Of a stretch of 64,000 nt of DNA, positions 38,422 through 47,949 are shown in pieces. The position numbers and the translations under genes are program-made. Location of the stretch: contig JAFMHK010000005.1 of assembly GCA_017854585.1 (NCBI GenBank), positions 10,908-74,907 on the forward strand, read 5' to 3'. Source of the stretch: Paracoccaceae bacterium. GTDB taxonomy: Bacteria; Pseudomonadota; Alphaproteobacteria; Rhodobacterales; Rhodobacteraceae. The notes under the pieces are model-generated. The model was given only the letters and a program-made list of their open reading frames with translations, was not told where the DNA came from and did not search any database. The first letter of the stretch is position 1. Every line of letters starts with the position of its first letter.

Positions 38422-40551
38422 CTAGCCCCTCGGGCAGCGCGACAGATCGCGAAACCTCTCCATCGTTGCCACATCGCTGTCGGCATCGATCGCGGTCATG
38501 ACCGCATGCAGGTGTTCCGCATCACGGACATCCACATCAATCAGCAGTCGAAAGAAATCCGGTTTGCGATCAACGAAATGCAGATCAGAGATATTGGCGT
38601 TCTGCTCTCCGATCAATGTGCATATCCGGCCAAGCACACCATTATTATTACCGATGGTCACATCAACGGTCACGTTGTGCACCGCCGCGTGGCGTCCATC
38701 GGTCCAATGAAGGTCGATCCACCGGTCGGGTTGGTTGTCCAGATCGGCCAGCGCCGGGCAGGCAATAGCATGCACCACCGGACCCCGGCCCGGATAGGTG
38801 ATGCCGACAATCCGTTCACCCGGCACCGCCTGACAGCACTGCGCGCGCTGAATGTCCGCGCCCGGCGGCAGGCCGATGACGGCCCGCACCGCATCGATCT
38901 CGGCGGTTTCGGCGGTGGCGACCAACTCGGGGTAAAGGGCGGCCACGACTGCGCGCGCGGACAATTCCGCGCTTCCGATCCGGGCCAGCACCTCGTCGGC
39001 ATCCGGCAAACCCAAGGTGCGCGCCGCAGTGGCCAACGCCTTGTTGCTGGCCTTCTTGTCCAGTTGCTCGAACGCCACGCGGGCCAGTTCCCGGCCCAGC
39101 CGGATATAACGGCCACGATTCTCTTCCCGCAACGACCTGCGGATCGCGGCCTTTGCCCGGCCCGTGACGGCGATATCGATCCATGTCGCCTGCGGGGTCT
39201 GCCCTTCGGCGGTAATGATCTCGACCGACTGGCCGTTCCTCAGCCGCGTCCACAGCGGGACGCGGATACCGTCAACCTTGGCCCCGACACACGAATGCCC
39301 GATCCGCGTGTGAATCGAATAGGCCAGATCAATCGGCGTCGCCCCCTTGGGCAGCTTTACGACATCGCCCTTCGGGGTGAAGCAGAACACCTGATCGGAA
39401 TACATCTCCAGTTTGACATGTTCGAGGAACTCGTCGTGATCCTCGGCCAACTCAATGCGTTCGTTCAATGTGTTCAGCCACTCGGCCGGGTCCACTGCAA
39501 ACGGGTTCTGGGCGCGCACGCCATCACGGTATGACCAATGCGCCGCGACGCCGCTTTCGGCCACGTCATGCATCTGCCGGGTGCGGATCTGAACCTCGAC
39601 CTGTTTCCCGTCACGACCCGAAACCGTCGTATGGATCGACCGATAGCCGTTGGATTTCGGTTGGCTGATATAGTCCTTGAACCGGCCGGGAACGGATTTC
39701 CACCGCTGATGGATGACACCCAGAACGCGGTAACAATCATCCTCGGTCTTGGTGATGACGCGAAAGCCATAGATGTCCGACAGCCGGGAAAAGGCCAGTT
39801 CCTTTTCCTGCATCTTGCGCCAGATCGAAAACGGCTTTTTCGCACGCCCGAACACCTCGGCCGTCAGACCATGCCGGTCCAGCACGGCCTCGATATCTTC
39901 GGTGATGCGGGGGATCACATCGCCAGATTCCCGTTGCAGCGTGATGAACCGCCGCAAGATCGAGTTGCGCGCATCCGGGTTCAGCACCCGAAATGACAGG
40001 TCTTCCAGTTCTTCGCGCATCCATTGCATACCCATCCGGCCAGCCAGCGGCGCATAGATATCCATGGTCTCATGGGCTTTTTGCGCCTGCTTTTCCGGGG
40101 CCATGTGGCGAATGGTGCGCATGTTGTGCAGGCGGTCGGCCAGCTTGACCAAGATGACCCGAAGGTCCTTGGACATGGCCATGAACAGCTTGCGGAAATT
40201 TTCGGCCTGTTTGCTTTCACGCCTGCTGAGTTGCAGGTTGGTCAGCTTGGTCACCCCATCGACCAACTCGGCCACGTCCGTGCCGAACCGCGCCGCGATG
40301 TCGGCATAGGTGCCCTTGGTATCTTCGATCGTGTCGTGCAACAGCGCGGTTGCGATCGTGGCGTCGTCCAGCCGCTGTTCGGTCAGTATCGCGGCAACCG
40401 CCACGGGATGCATGAAATAGGGCTCGCCGGAATGGCGGGTCTGCCCCTGATGCATCTCGCGCGCATAGTTGAAGGCGCCGCGAATCAGTGCTTCGTTGGT
40501 GCGTGGATTGTAATTGCGGACAAGGCTCAGCAGATCATCGGCATCGATCAT
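38422..40551 (-). CDS. rsh: Bifunctional (p)ppGpp synthetase/hydrolase (RelA/SpoT homologue)
   Basis: It makes and degrades the stringent-response alarmone. The 709-residue protein has an HD hydrolase domain (ALLHDTIEDTKGTYADI and VKLADRLHNMRT with the metal-binding His-Asp), and a synthetase domain (FSRLSDIYGFRVITKTEDDCYRVLG and KPKSNGYRSIHTTV). A TGS domain (VFCFTPKGDVVKLPKGATPIDLAYSIHT) and a C-terminal ACT domain follow (residues about 635-709). Both active sites look complete. rpoZ is 40 nt upstream in the same direction, the classical rpoZ-spoT pairing. Confidence 0.96.
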   Translation of the reverse strand: MIDADDLLSLVRNYNPRTNEALIRGAFNYAREMHQGQTRHSGEPYFMHPVAVAAILTEQRLDDATIATALLHDTIEDTKGTYADIAARFGTDVAELVDGVTKLTNLQLSRRESKQAENFRKLFMAMSKDLRVILVKLADRLHNMRTIRHMAPEKQAQKAHETMDIYAPLAGRMGMQWMREELEDLSFRVLNPDARNSILRRFITLQRESGDVIPRITEDIEAVLDRHGLTAEVFGRAKKPFSIWRKMQEKELAFSRLSDIYGFRVITKTEDDCYRVLGVIHQRWKSVPGRFKDYISQPKSNGYRSIHTTVSGRDGKQVEVQIRTRQMHDVAESGVAAHWSYRDGVRAQNPFAVDPAEWLNTLNERIELAEDHDEFLEHVKLEMYSDQVFCFTPKGDVVKLPKGATPIDLAYSIHTRIGHSCVGAKVDGIRVPLWTRLRNGQSVEIITAEGQTPQATWIDIAVTGRAKAAIRRSLREENRGRYIRLGRELARVAFEQLDKKASNKALATAARTLGLPDADEVLARIGSAELSARAVVAALYPELVATAETAEIDAVRAVIGLPPGADIQRAQCCQAVPGERIVGITYPGRGPVVHAIACPALADLDNQPDRWIDLHWTDGRHAAVHNVTVDVTIGNNNGVLGRICTLIGEQNANISDLHFVDRKPDFFRLLIDVDVRDAEHLHAVMTAIDADSDVATMERFRDLSRCPRG

Positions 40552-40591
40552 CGTGGCATTTTGCCCGCTTATGACAGGGCCGAACGGCGTC

Positions 40592-40945
40592 TTACTTCTG
40601 CCCCTGCGCTTCCATCAAGGCGCGCAGCATCTGCTCTTCGCTCATGTCATCGTGCGCCGGACGGTCGGCTTCCACACCCTGCAACAGGGCCATGGCGTCC
40701 TCTTCCGGCTCATCCACCTCGATCTGGGTCTGATAGCTTTCGATCAGGCGTTCCCGCAGGTCTTCGGCACCTTGGGTTTCCTCTGCGATCTCACGCAGGG
40801 ACACGACGGGGTTCTTGTCGTTGTCGCGGTCAATCGTCAGCGGGCTACCGGCCGTGATCTCGCGGGCACGATGTGCCGCCAACATCACCAGCTCAAACCG
40901 GTTCGGAACCTTGTCAACGCAGTCTTCAACCGTCACGCGGGCCAT
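40592..40945 (-). CDS. rpoZ: RNA polymerase omega subunit
   Basis: This 117-residue protein has the omega motif [30 protein letters not shown], then an acidic C-terminal tail longer than the E. coli one. In E. coli omega is part of a ppGpp binding site on RNA polymerase, and the gene is followed by rsh as here. The ATG at 40945 has GGAG; the frame is open upstream but without family similarity. Confidence 0.96.
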   Translation of the reverse strand: MARVTVEDCVDKVPNRFELVMLAAHRAREITAGSPLTIDRDNDKNPVVSLREIAEETQGAEDLRERLIESYQTQIEVDEPEEDAMALLQGVEADRPAHDDMSEEQMLRALMEAQGQK

Positions 40946-41014
40946 GCGGGATCTCCAATGGTGGAATCTAGAAACGCTTACATAAGGCCAACCAAAGGGC
41001 TTGACAACCGCCAA

Positions 41015-41620
41015 CTAAATCGTGCGTCGCGCAAGCAGATGGATGCCGTCCTGCTCATCGCGCGGCAGGTCCGCCAGCATCTGCTGCACCGTCCGGCCAA
41101 GGCGCGGATGCCGCCACTGTGGCGCCACATCGGCAAGCGGGCGCAGAACAAAAGCCCGCTCCTGCAGACCCGGATGCGGCACGATCGGATCCGCAGCCCC
41201 TGGGATCAGCCGGTCCATCCGGTCGCGTGCGCGCAGGGCATCGTGCGTCGGACCGTCCGGCAACACCAGATCACCCAGCGCCAGCAAATCCAGATCGACA
41301 AGGCGCGGCGCCCAGCGGGCCACCCCCTCGCGATCCCGGCCAAGGATATCCTCGTGACGGTGCAACAACGCCATCAACTCACGCGGCGTGCCCGACCAAC
41401 GGGCGGCAAGTGCGGCGTTCACGTAATCGGGGCCCGTGGCAGGCGCAAATGCGGGAGTGCGGTAGAACTCGCTGACGGCAAGAACGTCCAACTCCTGCCG
41501 CAGTTGGGCCACCGCAATCTCGATCGTTGTCGCGGCAGGGCCGGCAGCACTCGGCAAGTTCGCGCCCATCGCGATCAGCGCAAGTTGCTTACCTTCGTCA
41601 ATGATGTATTGCTCAACCAT
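41015..41620 (-). CDS. folK: 2-amino-4-hydroxy-6-hydroxymethyldihydropteridine pyrophosphokinase
   Basis: It transfers pyrophosphate from ATP to 6-hydroxymethyldihydropterin in folate synthesis. The roughly 201-residue protein shows LIAMGANLPS, VLAVSEFYRTPAF, DYVNAALAA and the HPPK signature RWAPRLVDLDLLALGD, followed by IVPHPGLQERAFVLRPL. The start is uncertain: ATG 41620 and ATG 41650 are both in frame and neither has a good ribosome site. No folP or folB lies beside it. Confidence 0.93.
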   Translation of the reverse strand: MVEQYIIDEGKQLALIAMGANLPSAAGPAATTIEIAVAQLRQELDVLAVSEFYRTPAFAPATGPDYVNAALAARWSGTPRELMALLHRHEDILGRDREGVARWAPRLVDLDLLALGDLVLPDGPTHDALRARDRMDRLIPGAADPIVPHPGLQERAFVLRPLADVAPQWRHPRLGRTVQQMLADLPRDEQDGIHLLARRTI

Positions 41621-41720
41621 CGCGTCGCCAGCCGTTCGCTTGCCCGTCATGCCGAGCAATCAGGCGAAAATCACCCACACTGGTGCCATTCAGTCGGAAT
41701 ATTTGCATGGCCCACCCAAT

Positions 41721-41745
41721 CCTACAACAGTGTTGAGCTTGTAGG
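41721..41745. promoter_or_regulatory. Inverted repeat in the folK-NYN intergenic region
   Basis: CCTACAA (41721-41727) and TTGTAGG (41739-41745) form a perfect 7-bp inverted repeat with 11 nt between; the spacer contains CAGTGTTGAGC. It lies about 100 nt from each of the two divergent starts. It could be an operator or a short hairpin. Confidence 0.4.
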
Positions 41746-41845
41746 CCGAAATCGAATACCTAACTTCTGCCCCATGGGGTCAAGGAGTTGGCCCAAACAA
41801 GACGTGCCTTTCAAAAAAGTCAAAGGCGTTCACAGGATACTTACG

Positions 41846-42421
41846 ATGTTTTATCGCGACGAGCGTCTGGCGCTCTTCATTGACGGATCGAACCTCTACG
41901 CCGCTGCCAAGGCGCTCGGTTTCGATATCGACTACAAGTTGCTTCGGCAGGAATTCATGCAGCGCGGCAAGTTGCTCCGCGCGTTCTACTATACCGCCCT
42001 GCTGGAGAACGACGAATATTCGCCGATCCGGCCACTGGTGGATTGGCTCCACTATAACGGCTTCAAAATGGTGACCAAACCGGCCAAGGAATTCACCGAT
42101 AGCCAAGGCCGCCGCAAGGTGAAGGGCAACATGGACATCGAACTTGCCGTCGATGCCATGGAAATCGCGCCTTTCGTCGATCATATCGTGATCTTCTCGG
42201 GCGATGGTGACTTCCGCCCCCTGATCGAGGCGCTTCAGCGCAAGGGGTGCCGGGTATCGGTGGTCTCCACGCTGCGCAGTCAGCCGCCGATGGTCGCCGA
42301 CGAACTGCGCCGACAGGCCGACAACTTCATCGAACTGGATGAATTGAAGGACGTCATCGGGCGCCCACCCCGTGAACCGCGGATCGATGCATCGACCTAT
42401 GACAGCGACAGGGCCGAATAG
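41846..42421 (+). CDS. NYN-domain (LabA/DUF88-like) putative ribonuclease
   Basis: This 191-residue protein has a PIN-like NYN fold: ALFIDGSNLYAAAKALG with Asp13, the middle acidic block GNMDIELAVDAME, and IFSGDGDFRPLIEALQRKGCRV. These place the usual three or four metal-binding acidic residues. The C-terminus (KDVIGRPPREPRIDAS) is a short tail. Members such as LabA act on RNA or in regulation. AGGA lies eight bases before ATG 41846. It ends with a strong terminator, so it is monocistronic. Confidence 0.92.
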   Translation: MFYRDERLALFIDGSNLYAAAKALGFDIDYKLLRQEFMQRGKLLRAFYYTALLENDEYSPIRPLVDWLHYNGFKMVTKPAKEFTDSQGRRKVKGNMDIELAVDAMEIAPFVDHIVIFSGDGDFRPLIEALQRKGCRVSVVSTLRSQPPMVADELRRQADNFIELDELKDVIGRPPREPRIDASTYDSDRAE

Positions 42422-42447
42422 CCGCGCCAGCGCTTTCCTTTAATGCC

Positions 42448-42484
42448 AAACGGGCCGCCCCCCACGAAAGGGCGGCCCGTTTTG
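42448..42484 (+). terminator. Strong Rho-independent terminator of the NYN gene
   Basis: A 13-bp stem (42448-42460 with 42470-42482) with a 9-nt loop ends in TTTTGTTT on the plus strand. On the minus strand the stem is preceded by AAAA, and it lies beyond the stop of the cytochrome c gene, so it may serve both directions. Confidence 0.9.
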
Positions 42485-42521
42485 TTTGCCCAACAGGGCG
42501 CGCGGCGGTCTGGCGGGATGT

Positions 42522-43001
42522 TCACCCGCCCTGCGCCGCGGCCCGCATGTTGATGTCGTTGTGAATGTCGATCACCTCGGCGGGCCATGTGCTTTTGATA
42601 TAGGCCAAGGCTGCGATGATCTGATCATCGGTCATCACGTCGCCAAATCCCACCATCGCGCTCTGGTAATCGCCACCCACCATTGCCGCTGTGCCTGCGC
42701 GCGTCACCGCGAACAGGGCAGCGTCCGGATGGTGCCATGTATGGCCGGTTTCGTCATGTGGCGGCGCAGGCAACAACCCGTCCGGCCCCCGCGACCGCCA
42801 ATCCGGCTGGCCACCAAGGTCCGCACCATGACACGCGGCGCAATGGACATCATACAGTGCCGCACCCTCGGCCACGACCGCCGCATCCTCATAGGGCAGG
42901 AAACCGGACGGCGGTGCAGAGTCGCCTTGGGCCAACACCGTCCAGCCGCCCGCCCCCGCTACAATCACCGCAGCCGCTGCAATCAACCATCCATATCGCA
43001 T
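42522..43001 (-). CDS. Exported class I cytochrome c
   Basis: This 159-residue protein has a signal peptide or anchor (residues 1-24) and one heme site CAACH (Cys54, Cys57, His58). A His-rich loop [12 protein letters not shown] follows near residue 85, and the probable axial Met lies in [13 protein letters not shown] before the C-terminal helix [13 protein letters not shown]. This is a periplasmic mono-heme electron carrier. The double-His region could bind copper, which is a guess. No oxidase genes are adjacent. Confidence 0.9.
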   Translation of the reverse strand: MRYGWLIAAAAVIVAGAGGWTVLAQGDSAPPSGFLPYEDAAVVAEGAALYDVHCAACHGADLGGQPDWRSRGPDGLLPAPPHDETGHTWHHPDAALFAVTRAGTAAMVGGDYQSAMVGFGDVMTDDQIIAALAYIKSTWPAEVIDIHNDINMRAAAQGG

Positions 43002-43091
43002 CTTGTATCCCGTTCCTCGTGCTCACATCGTCTTGGGCATTCCACCAAGGGGAAGGTCAAGCCCCGCGACAGGCCCCCCAAACCAGCGTGA

Positions 43092-43628
43092 TCAGACCGG
43101 GCCGTCATATTCGCCGCGCGCAGGGTAATTCTTGTCGATCGCGAAATCGACTGCGCCCAGAAGTTCGCGGAAATGCGGCCGGACAAAGGGCATCGTCTGC
43201 ACGCTCATGTAATACAACGTCTGGTCCGCATTGATCAGGAACAGGCCCGGCTCCGCGAATAACGCGGGCTCCTCGATCCCGATCGACGTCTTGCCCCGCC
43301 CAGTCGAGATGAAAAGGCCCCATTCGCGGGCCGTCGTCAGCGGCAGATCATGGCCGAACCGCAGCTGCGATGCGGCGATCTTCGTCTTCATCTGTGCCGC
43401 GCGCTCTGCCCCATCGCTTGAGATCGCCACGCTCGTCAGGCCCCGTTCCGCGAAATCGCCTGCCAGCTTTTCGAACTCGGTCAGGTAGGTTGCGCAGATC
43501 GGGCAATGCAGTCCGCGATAGAAACAGACGACCGTGCCGCGCGGGCTGTCCTCGGCCGACAGATCAAAATGACCGCCCCCCACAAGGGGCACGTTCAGAT
43601 CGGGGGTTTTCTTGCGGGGCATCAACAT
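43092..43628 (-). CDS. Peroxiredoxin-like (AhpC/TSA) protein with CPIC motif
   Basis: This 178-residue thioredoxin-fold protein has VVCFYRGLHCPICATYL with Cys42 and Cys45. The pattern RGxxCPxC is that of peroxiredoxin-like redox proteins rather than the PxxxTxxC of classical AhpC. No signal peptide is present. The start ATG 43628 has GGAA nine bases before it; ATG 43622 is possible. The next gene upstream on this strand ends 33 nt away. Confidence 0.88.
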   Translation of the reverse strand: MLMPRKKTPDLNVPLVGGGHFDLSAEDSPRGTVVCFYRGLHCPICATYLTEFEKLAGDFAERGLTSVAISSDGAERAAQMKTKIAASQLRFGHDLPLTTAREWGLFISTGRGKTSIGIEEPALFAEPGLFLINADQTLYYMSVQTMPFVRPHFRELLGAVDFAIDKNYPARGEYDGPV

Positions 43629-43661
43629 GGCGCGTCTTTCCGGGCTTGAGATCAAGGTGCC

Positions 43662-44285
43662 CTAGTTGCGCCGGAACACGCTGATTTGGAAAGGTTGCCG
43701 GTTCCCCTTGGGCGTCACATGGTCGTGAGCCGCGCTTTCGACACGCGCGAACTGACCGGGCGCAAGCCCCTCCAGCGTGGCGGCCAGCGTATCGGCCGAA
43801 TACCGCACCACCGGCAGACCCGAACATGTTTCCGGCCCGTCCAGCGCGAAACTGGCGATGATCGCGTGCCCCCCCGGCACCAGCGCCTCCAGCATCGCGC
43901 CGCCATAGCTTGCGCGATCCGCCGGGCGGGTCAGGAAATGAAAAACCGCCCGGTCATGCCACAACGCGACCGTGCGCTGTGGCTGCCAGCGGGTGATATC
44001 GGCCACGATCCAGCGCACCTTGCCCGCAGCCGCGCCCAACCGCGCGCGGCTGATATCCAAAGCCGCCTCCGACATGTCCAACACGCTCAGGTCGTCATAT
44101 CCCGCCGCCAGCAACCCATCGACCAGACGCGATGCGCCGCCGCCCACATCCAGCACCGCATCATCAGGGCGCGTATAGGTGCGGATCAGGGCCAGCGACT
44201 GCACCGGGTCGGCTTCGAACCACGTCAGCGATGTTTCGCCCCGCGCGCGATAGACCCGGTTCCAATGCTCGGGCGTGGATGGCAT
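43662..44285 (-). CDS. SAM-dependent class I methyltransferase
   Basis: This 207-residue protein has motif [34 protein letters not shown], then IVADITRW and the post-motif [18 protein letters not shown]. The start [23 protein letters not shown] is characteristic of a family annotated as class I methyltransferases related to thiopurine or tellurite-resistance types. GGAGG marks ATG 44285; the longer open frame has no ribosome site. The substrate is unknown. Confidence 0.88.
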   Translation of the reverse strand: MPSTPEHWNRVYRARGETSLTWFEADPVQSLALIRTYTRPDDAVLDVGGGASRLVDGLLAAGYDDLSVLDMSEAALDISRARLGAAAGKVRWIVADITRWQPQRTVALWHDRAVFHFLTRPADRASYGGAMLEALVPGGHAIIASFALDGPETCSGLPVVRYSADTLAATLEGLAPGQFARVESAAHDHVTPKGNRQPFQISVFRRN

Positions 44286-44409
44286 AGCCCCCTCCTGCCG
44301 ACGATTTTGCGCCTTGCACCGCGTTCGGGCAAGCGCGTTGTGCCGCGCCCTGCCCACTTTACGCCGCCGCCCATGCGCTTTACCTCTTGTGCAACCAAGG
44401 ATCGCACCC

Positions 44410-45360
44410 ATGACCAAACCGCCCCTGACCCTCTATCTGGCCGCGCCGCGCGGGTTCTGCGCCGGTGTCGATCGCGCGATCAAGATCGTGGAAATGGCGC
44501 TGCAGAAATGGGGCGCGCCCGTCTATGTCCGCCATGAAATCGTGCACAACAAGTTCGTCGTCGACGATCTGCGCGCCAAGGGCGCCGTATTTGTCGAGGA
44601 GCTTGACGATTGCCCCGATGACCGCCCCGTGATCTTTTCGGCCCATGGCGTCCCCAAGGCCGTCCCGGCCGAGGCCGCGCGCCGCAAGATGATCTATGTC
44701 GATGCCACCTGCCCACTGGTGTCCAAGGTCCATATCGAGGCGGCCCGCCACCACGACAATGGCCTGCAAATGGTGATGATCGGCCATGAAGGTCACCCCG
44801 AAACCGTCGGCACCATGGGGCAATTGCCCCCCGGCGAGGTGCTGTTGGTCGAAACCGCCGATGACGTGGCCCAGATCACCCCGCGCGACCCGGCAAAGCT
44901 GGCGTTCATCACCCAAACCACGCTGTCGGTCGATGATACCGCTGAAATCGTCTCCGCGCTGCAGGCCCGGTTTCCCGCCATCGTCGGTCCGCACAAGGAA
45001 GATATCTGCTACGCCACCACCAACCGGCAGGAAGCCGTGAAGGCGATGGCCCCCAAGGCAGACGCGATGCTGGTCGTGGGCGCGCCCAACTCCTCCAACT
45101 CCAGACGGCTGGTCGAGGTCGGCAGCCGCGCCGGTTGCCGCTATTCCCAGCTTGTGCAACGTGCGACCGATATCGACTGGCGCGCACTGGAAGGGATCGC
45201 CTCGATCGGCATCACCGCTGGCGCCTCGGCCCCCGAAGTGTTGATCGACGAAGTCATCGATGCCTTCCGCGCCCGCTATGACGTCAACATCGAGATGGTG
45301 GAAACCGCCGTCGAAAACGTGGAATTCAAGGTGCCCCGCGTCCTGCGCGAACCCGCCTGA
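44410..45360 (+). CDS. ispH: 4-hydroxy-3-methylbut-2-enyl diphosphate reductase
   Basis: This is the last enzyme of the non-mevalonate isoprenoid pathway, making IPP and DMAPP. The 316-residue protein has the three cluster cysteines in [26 protein letters not shown] and [12 protein letters not shown], and the substrate-binding histidines in FSAHGV and GHEGHPE. The frame opens before ATG 44410, but family similarity begins at [10 protein letters not shown]. It is divergent from the methyltransferase gene. Confidence 0.97.
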   Translation: MTKPPLTLYLAAPRGFCAGVDRAIKIVEMALQKWGAPVYVRHEIVHNKFVVDDLRAKGAVFVEELDDCPDDRPVIFSAHGVPKAVPAEAARRKMIYVDATCPLVSKVHIEAARHHDNGLQMVMIGHEGHPETVGTMGQLPPGEVLLVETADDVAQITPRDPAKLAFITQTTLSVDDTAEIVSALQARFPAIVGPHKEDICYATTNRQEAVKAMAPKADAMLVVGAPNSSNSRRLVEVGSRAGCRYSQLVQRATDIDWRALEGIASIGITAGASAPEVLIDEVIDAFRARYDVNIEMVETAVENVEFKVPRVLREPA

Positions 45361-45486
45361 CGCGGCCCTTTTTCAGCCAACTTCAGATCAGGTTGATGGC
45401 CGCGCCATCACGAACCGTCGCCGCACGGATTGACACCTTCGGCATGGCCCGCCACCTTCTCACCTCAACAATAACGGACCTGCCCT

Positions 45487-46101
45487 GTGCTCTCGCTCCA
45501 GTTCCTCGTCACCGCGTTCATCGTTGTCATCGCGCCCGGCACCGGCGTCATCTACACGCTGGCGCTTGGCCTTGGGCAGGGTCGGCGTGCGTCGGTCTGG
45601 GCGGCACTTGGCTGCACCTTCGGGATCGTGCCGCACCTTCTGGCCGCGACGCTGGGGCTGGCCGCGGTCCTCCACACCAGCGCGGTCCTGTTCAACGTCG
45701 TGAAATTCGCGGGCGTCGCCTATCTGCTTTTCTTGGCCTATGGCGCATTGCGTCAGGGCGGGGCCCTTGCCGTCAGCCCCGCACGGACCAGCGACAGCGG
45801 CCTTGCCATCGCCCGGCGCGGCGCACTGATCAATATCCTGAACCCCAAGCTGTCGATCTTCTTTCTGGCGCTCTTGCCGCCGTTTCTGTCCGGCAATCCC
45901 GCCACCGCGACTGCGGAAATGGCGCTGATGGGGGCGGTGTTCATGGCCCTCACCTTCGTGGTTTTCGTCGTCTACGGTCTGTTTGCCGCCTTGGTCCGCG
46001 ACTGGGTCCTTGCTTCCGAGCGCACCATGCAATGGCTCAACCGCAGCTTTGCGGCGATCTTTGCAGCCCTTGCCGCGCGTCTGGCCCTTGAAAGGGCCTA
46101 A
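45487..46101 (+). CDS. LysE/RhtB-family amino-acid exporter, GTG start
   Basis: This 204-residue protein has six hydrophobic segments. Its LysE start is FLVTAFIVVIAPGTGVIYTLALGLGQGRRASVWAALGCTFG, and the middle KFAGVAYLLFLAYGALR and RRGALINILNPKLSIFFLALLPPF is typical of RhtB-type exporters of amino acids or their derivatives. The start codon is GTG with a weak ribosome site. The substrate is unknown. Confidence 0.9.
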   Translation: MLSLQFLVTAFIVVIAPGTGVIYTLALGLGQGRRASVWAALGCTFGIVPHLLAATLGLAAVLHTSAVLFNVVKFAGVAYLLFLAYGALRQGGALAVSPARTSDSGLAIARRGALINILNPKLSIFFLALLPPFLSGNPATATAEMALMGAVFMALTFVVFVVYGLFAALVRDWVLASERTMQWLNRSFAAIFAALAARLALERA

Positions 46102-46147
46102 GGAAAACCACGCTTTTCACGGCCCCGGAAATCGCTAGCCTTGGCGC

Positions 46148-46813
46148 ATGTTCCAGCCATCGCTTGCCGCGCCCATAAGAAAGTTTCTGGCCCGCCGTCT
46201 GGGCGATGCGATCGCCTTGTTCGCCCGCCTTGTCACCGCCGTGCGTGCCATTTGGGACGGGATCGCGCCGACCGAGGTCCAGCGTATCTATTTTGCCAAC
46301 CATTCCTCGAACGGCGACACCATCCTGATCTGGACCGTCCTGCCCCCCGCGATCCGGGCGCAGACCCGCCCGGTGGCCGCCGCCGATTACTGGCTGGCCT
46401 CGCCCCTGCGTCGGTTCGTCGGTGTCGATGTCCTGAACACCGTCCTGATCGACCGCCGCCCCGACCAGCGCGACCATGACCCGATGGAGCGGATCATCGC
46501 CGCAGTGGATGAAGGCGCATCGCTGATCATCTTTCCCGAAGGCAGGCGCAACACCACCGATGCCCCGCTGCTGCCGTTCAAATCCGGCATCTACAACATC
46601 GCGCGCAAACGCCCTCAGGTCGATCTGGTCCCGGTCTGGATCGAAAACCTCAACCACGTAATGCCCAAGGGCAAGGTGATCCCGATCCCGCTGTTGTGCA
46701 CCGTTACCTTCGGCGCACCGGTCCGGGCAACCGATGGCGAAGATCGCCACGCCTTTCTGGCCCGCGCCCAAGACGCCCTGCTGGCCTTGCGACCAGAGGG
46801 GGCAAATGACTGA
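46148..46813 (+). CDS. 1-acyl-sn-glycerol-3-phosphate acyltransferase-like protein
   Basis: This 221-residue PlsC-type protein has the first block YFANHSSNGDTILIW, LNTVLIDRR, and the second block SLIIFPEGRRNTTDAPLLPFKSGIYNIA. It overlaps cdsA by 8 nt and shares its direction, so the two probably act one after the other: acylation to phosphatidate, then CDP-diacylglycerol. A single shallow membrane segment may be present at the N-terminus. Confidence 0.88.
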   Translation: MFQPSLAAPIRKFLARRLGDAIALFARLVTAVRAIWDGIAPTEVQRIYFANHSSNGDTILIWTVLPPAIRAQTRPVAAADYWLASPLRRFVGVDVLNTVLIDRRPDQRDHDPMERIIAAVDEGASLIIFPEGRRNTTDAPLLPFKSGIYNIARKRPQVDLVPVWIENLNHVMPKGKVIPIPLLCTVTFGAPVRATDGEDRHAFLARAQDALLALRPEGAND

Positions 46814-47756
46814 TACCCAAATCGATTTCGCAATGTTGCTTGGCGGTATCGGCGGCGTCCTCGTTGTCGCCACGGCCACGGGCGCGATGCTCGCGCGGCG
46901 CCGCACATCCGGTGGCGCGACCCCGACGATCGAACACCTGAACGACAGGATCCACGCATGGTGGACCATCACCGCCCTGCTGGCGCTGTCTTTTCTGGCG
47001 GGCCGCACCGGGGTAATCATCCTGTTCGCGCTCTGCTCATTCGCGGCATTGCGCGAATTCATGACGCTCACGACCAAACGCACGGCCGATCACTGGGCCA
47101 TCGCCACGGCCTTCTTCATTGTCTTGCCGGCGCAGTACTATTTCGTCTGGGTCGAATGGTATGCCGTCTATTCCATCTTCATTCCCGTCTATGCCTTCCT
47201 GCTTTTACCGATCATCGCGGTCGTGCAGGGCGACACCGACCGCTTCTTGATCCGTATCTCGGAAACCCAGTGGGCGCTGATGATCTCTGTCTATTGCGCA
47301 TCCTACGTGCCCGCGCTGCTGACCCTACGCATCGATGGCTACGCGGGGCGCAATGTCCTTCTGATCGCGTTCCTGATCGTCGTGGTGCAACTCTCGGACG
47401 TGCTGCAAGACACGTGGGGCAAGATGATCGGCAAACACCCCGTGGCACCCCAGCTCTCCTCCTCCAGAACGTGGGAGGGGCTGGTCGGCGGCGTCGCCTC
47501 CGCCGCGCTGGTCGGCGCAGGGCTGTGGTGGATCACCCCCTTCACCATCTGGCAGGCCGCTGTGGTGTCGGTGGTCATCGCGCTGGCAGGTTTCTTCGGC
47601 GGGCTGGTCATGTCGGCCATCAAGCAAGATCGCGGCGTCAAAGATTGGGGCCACCTGATGGCGGGCCACGGCGGGTTCATCGACCGGCTTGATTCCGTCG
47701 TCTTCTCCGCGCCGCTGTTTTTCCACATTACCCGCTATTTCTGGTCGTCGGTCTGA
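46806..47756 (+). CDS. cdsA: Phosphatidate cytidylyltransferase
   Basis: It makes CDP-diacylglycerol from phosphatidate and CTP. The 316-residue protein has about eight membrane segments and the C-terminal signature SAIKQDRGVKDWGHLMAGHGGFIDRLDS, a variant of the CdsA pattern in which PGHGG is AGHGG. PQLSSSRTWEGLVGG lies before it. ATG 46806 follows AGAGGGGG inside the end of the acyltransferase gene. This YnbB-type pairing of a small acyltransferase with CdsA suggests an accessory copy; another cdsA may exist with uppS elsewhere. Confidence 0.93.
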   Translation: MTDTQIDFAMLLGGIGGVLVVATATGAMLARRRTSGGATPTIEHLNDRIHAWWTITALLALSFLAGRTGVIILFALCSFAALREFMTLTTKRTADHWAIATAFFIVLPAQYYFVWVEWYAVYSIFIPVYAFLLLPIIAVVQGDTDRFLIRISETQWALMISVYCASYVPALLTLRIDGYAGRNVLLIAFLIVVVQLSDVLQDTWGKMIGKHPVAPQLSSSRTWEGLVGGVASAALVGAGLWWITPFTIWQAAVVSVVIALAGFFGGLVMSAIKQDRGVKDWGHLMAGHGGFIDRLDSVVFSAPLFFHITRYFWSSV

Positions 47757-47759
47757 CGC

Positions 47760-47819
47760 GGGCGCACCAATGGCGCCCACCCGGCACCATCACACAGGCC
47801 ACCCCGGCCTTCAGGCCGG
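47760..47819 (+). terminator. Two hairpins after cdsA, possible terminator
   Basis: GGGCGC (47760-47765) pairs with GCGCCC (47773-47778), and CCGGCC (47804-47809) pairs with GGCCGG (47814-47819) around TTCA. They follow the cdsA stop within 65 nt. Neither is followed by a T-run. The rest of the 193-nt gap to the next gene shows nothing clear. Confidence 0.35.
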
Positions 47820-47949
47820 TTCCCGCCACAAACGGTGACCCCACAAACCGGATTTCATCACGGCGTCAGCGCCATCTTTATTCCCGAAATATCCCCCCCA
47901 ACGGGTCCCGTCCTTGCCAGTTGCGCGCGGCTTAGGCAAAAGCACGCCC

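Noticed and set aside
38023-39534. Plus-strand open frame of 503 codons opposite rsh and DUF2062
   Set aside because: It spans two real minus-strand genes and the gap between them, and has the His/Arg/Gln-rich composition typical of antisense frames in high-GC DNA.
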